This document shows positions 63,101 to 64,000 of a DNA stretch of 64,000 nucleotides, piece by piece (position 1 is the stretch's first letter; the number at the start of each line of letters is the position of its first letter). Made by a program: the position numbers and the translations under genes. The DNA is from Dipteronia dyeriana (lineage: Eukaryota; Streptophyta; Magnoliopsida; Sapindales; Sapindaceae). The notes below the pieces were generated by a model. It ran no database searches. It saw only the letters and a list, made by a program, of their open reading frames with translations, and was not told the origin of the DNA. The DNA lies in contig CM065301.1 of NCBI GenBank assembly GCA_032871835.1, positions 35,782,405 through 35,846,404 on the forward strand. The letters run 5' to 3'.

Positions 63101-63270
63101 ATCCCCTGACACCACACGTATTGAGGAGACTCTCTCCTCTAGCTGTGTCCAAGAATCAGTCTATTGCAAAGAAGAACAAACATGGTTAGTGACCCTCGAA
63201 TCAACTATCCAAGGTGAAGAATCATCTTACACTAAACATGACTCAAGAACAAGTAAATCACATTTACCTT
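60129..63270 (-). pseudogene. Copia A3 pol (protease, integrase, RT, RNase H)
   Basis: On the minus strand from 63270: SSPWIVDSRVTNHVC (protease; the usual D-S-G-A reads D-S-R-V), then the integrase HLRLGHINLDRI, CKSCLEGKMTKK, IYTDVCGPM (first Asp intact), DDYSRYGYVYLMQ and NGVMERRN (catalytic Glu intact, but a stop precedes it). RT shows WIYKRKRGVDKN, QMDVKTAFLN, GLKQASRSWNIRF and YMDDILL (codons 61105-61116, Met in place of the usual Val). RNase H shows GYTNSDF and ADSTMKAEY. About fifteen stops. Those at GYT-stop-K (61478-61480), KL-stop-RS (61264-61266) and NL-stop-YF (about 62113-62115) coincide with A2. The polypurine tract is 60129-60140. Confidence 0.9.
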
Positions 63271-63994
63271 TTTGGACTTCTTCTTGCCTTAGGCTTTCTT
63301 GGGTTTGGGCTTACCCTTCGCCTTCTCAGCAGACCTCTTCCTCTTCTTATTATTGAAGGAAGATGGTTCGACAACATTTTCCTCACCGGTCTTACCCTTG
63401 TTATCCTTAGTCAAGGACTCAAAGGTATCGAGCTCATTAAGCAATTGCGTGAGACTAAACTTTAACTTGTTCATCTCGTAGTTGTTTTTAAATTGATCAA
63501 AACTCTTTGGAAGAGTAATCAGTATGATGCTCGCTTGAATGGGTTTGTCAATGGCCCCGCCATGACTTCTACTGTGTTGAAGTAGGACATCATGCTCAGG
63601 ACATGTTCCCGAACTGACGTACCTTCCTTCATACGAGCGAACATAGCGGAATGAATAGCTTCATATCGCTTTTACTCGGAGGGCTACCCGAACATAGCTT
63701 GCAATGACTCCATGATTTCGAATGCTGAAGTCATTGCTTCGTTCTTTGTGACAAGCACGTCTGTCATTGAAGCTAAAGATATGTTCGGGCTTTCTCATCA
63801 GATGAGACCCATCGCTGGTATGCCTCACGAATAGTTCGTGCGACATTGACAGCAGACACTGGAGGACATTCCTCTGTAAGCACAAACTTGAGCTCTTTGG
63901 TGACCAATACTGCATTAATGTTAAGTTTTCACTTAGTGTAGTTTTCACCAGTTAATTTATCATTTGTGAGAATTTGTAGTAATGCAGAAAACAT
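63271..63994 (-). pseudogene. Copia A3 gag
   Basis: The start ATG at 63994 reads MFSALLQILTNDKLTGENYTK, homologous to A2 gag. It is followed by LNINAVLVTKELKFVLTEECPP and REAYQRWVSSDEKARTYL, with a TAG early on (about 63931) and further frame breaks. The C-terminus MNKLKFSLTQLLNELDTFESL to KGKPKPKKA is open (63289-63474). The window ends six bases upstream of the start codon, so leader and 5' LTR are outside. Confidence 0.9.
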
Positions 63995-64000
63995 TATTGC

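Overview
This is a repeat-dominated stretch of a flowering-plant nuclear genome. It is AT-rich and packed with decayed plant-type LTR retrotransposons, LINE fragments, hAT and Mutator-like DNA elements and microsatellites. I find one intact host gene, a four-exon gene on the + strand at 39251-42741. It encodes a 169-residue ubiquitin-E2 variant whose sequence fits COP10, a repressor of photomorphogenesis, and the catalytic cysteine position holds tryptophan. The sequence does not identify the species beyond an angiosperm with a retrotransposon-rich genome, probably a dicot.

Layout. 1-2274: 3' end of a Ty1-copia element (copy A1) fused to a truncated LTR. 2275-7060: fragments of a gypsy-type transposon protein, an LTR-like promoter region, a Mutator-like long-TIR element and a LINE RNase H piece. 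7130-13410: LTR-like repeats holding a solo LTR (B1, exact TTAAT duplication), which itself holds a 1.3 kb hAT element. 13410-22298: minus-strand Ty3-gypsy element G1 (gag and protease), split by a solo LTR (D-a). D-a is interrupted by a copia-like LTR carrying a 42-nt C run and by a second solo LTR (D-b, exact TTTAG duplication). D-b contains a tRNA-Glu-like, SINE-like insertion. 22299-39087: the 5' LTR of G1, split by copia element A2 (22447-38428). The 3' LTR of A2 is preceded by a reversed solo LTR (B2), which holds a 5.3 kb hAT element with a broken transposase gene.

39251-42741 is the COP10-like gene. The outer edge of the G1 LTR lies only 163 bp upstream of its ATG. 42742-53930: a second gypsy gag fragment (G2), LTR-like pieces, a TIR element filled with an inverted-repeat array of a 'TTCGAGC plus T-run' motif, and a 778 bp hAT element made of CCCCATCC-type repeats. 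54084-56634: a short gypsy-type element retaining gag and protease only. 56635-58047: minus-strand LINE 3' part. 58048-64000: minus-strand copia element A3 (LTR, pol, gag), running out of the window.

The mobile elements are almost all pseudogenes, with in-frame stops mostly explained by C-to-T or G-to-A changes. They do not form a pathway. Their biological relevance is the nested insertion stack beside COP10, which must have displaced or replaced its upstream promoter. I saw no CRISPR array, operon or other clear undescribed system. The most unusual structures are the hairpin-rich array at 51590-52480, the tRNA-like insertion at 19827-19968 and the rearranged hAT locus at 30773-36198.
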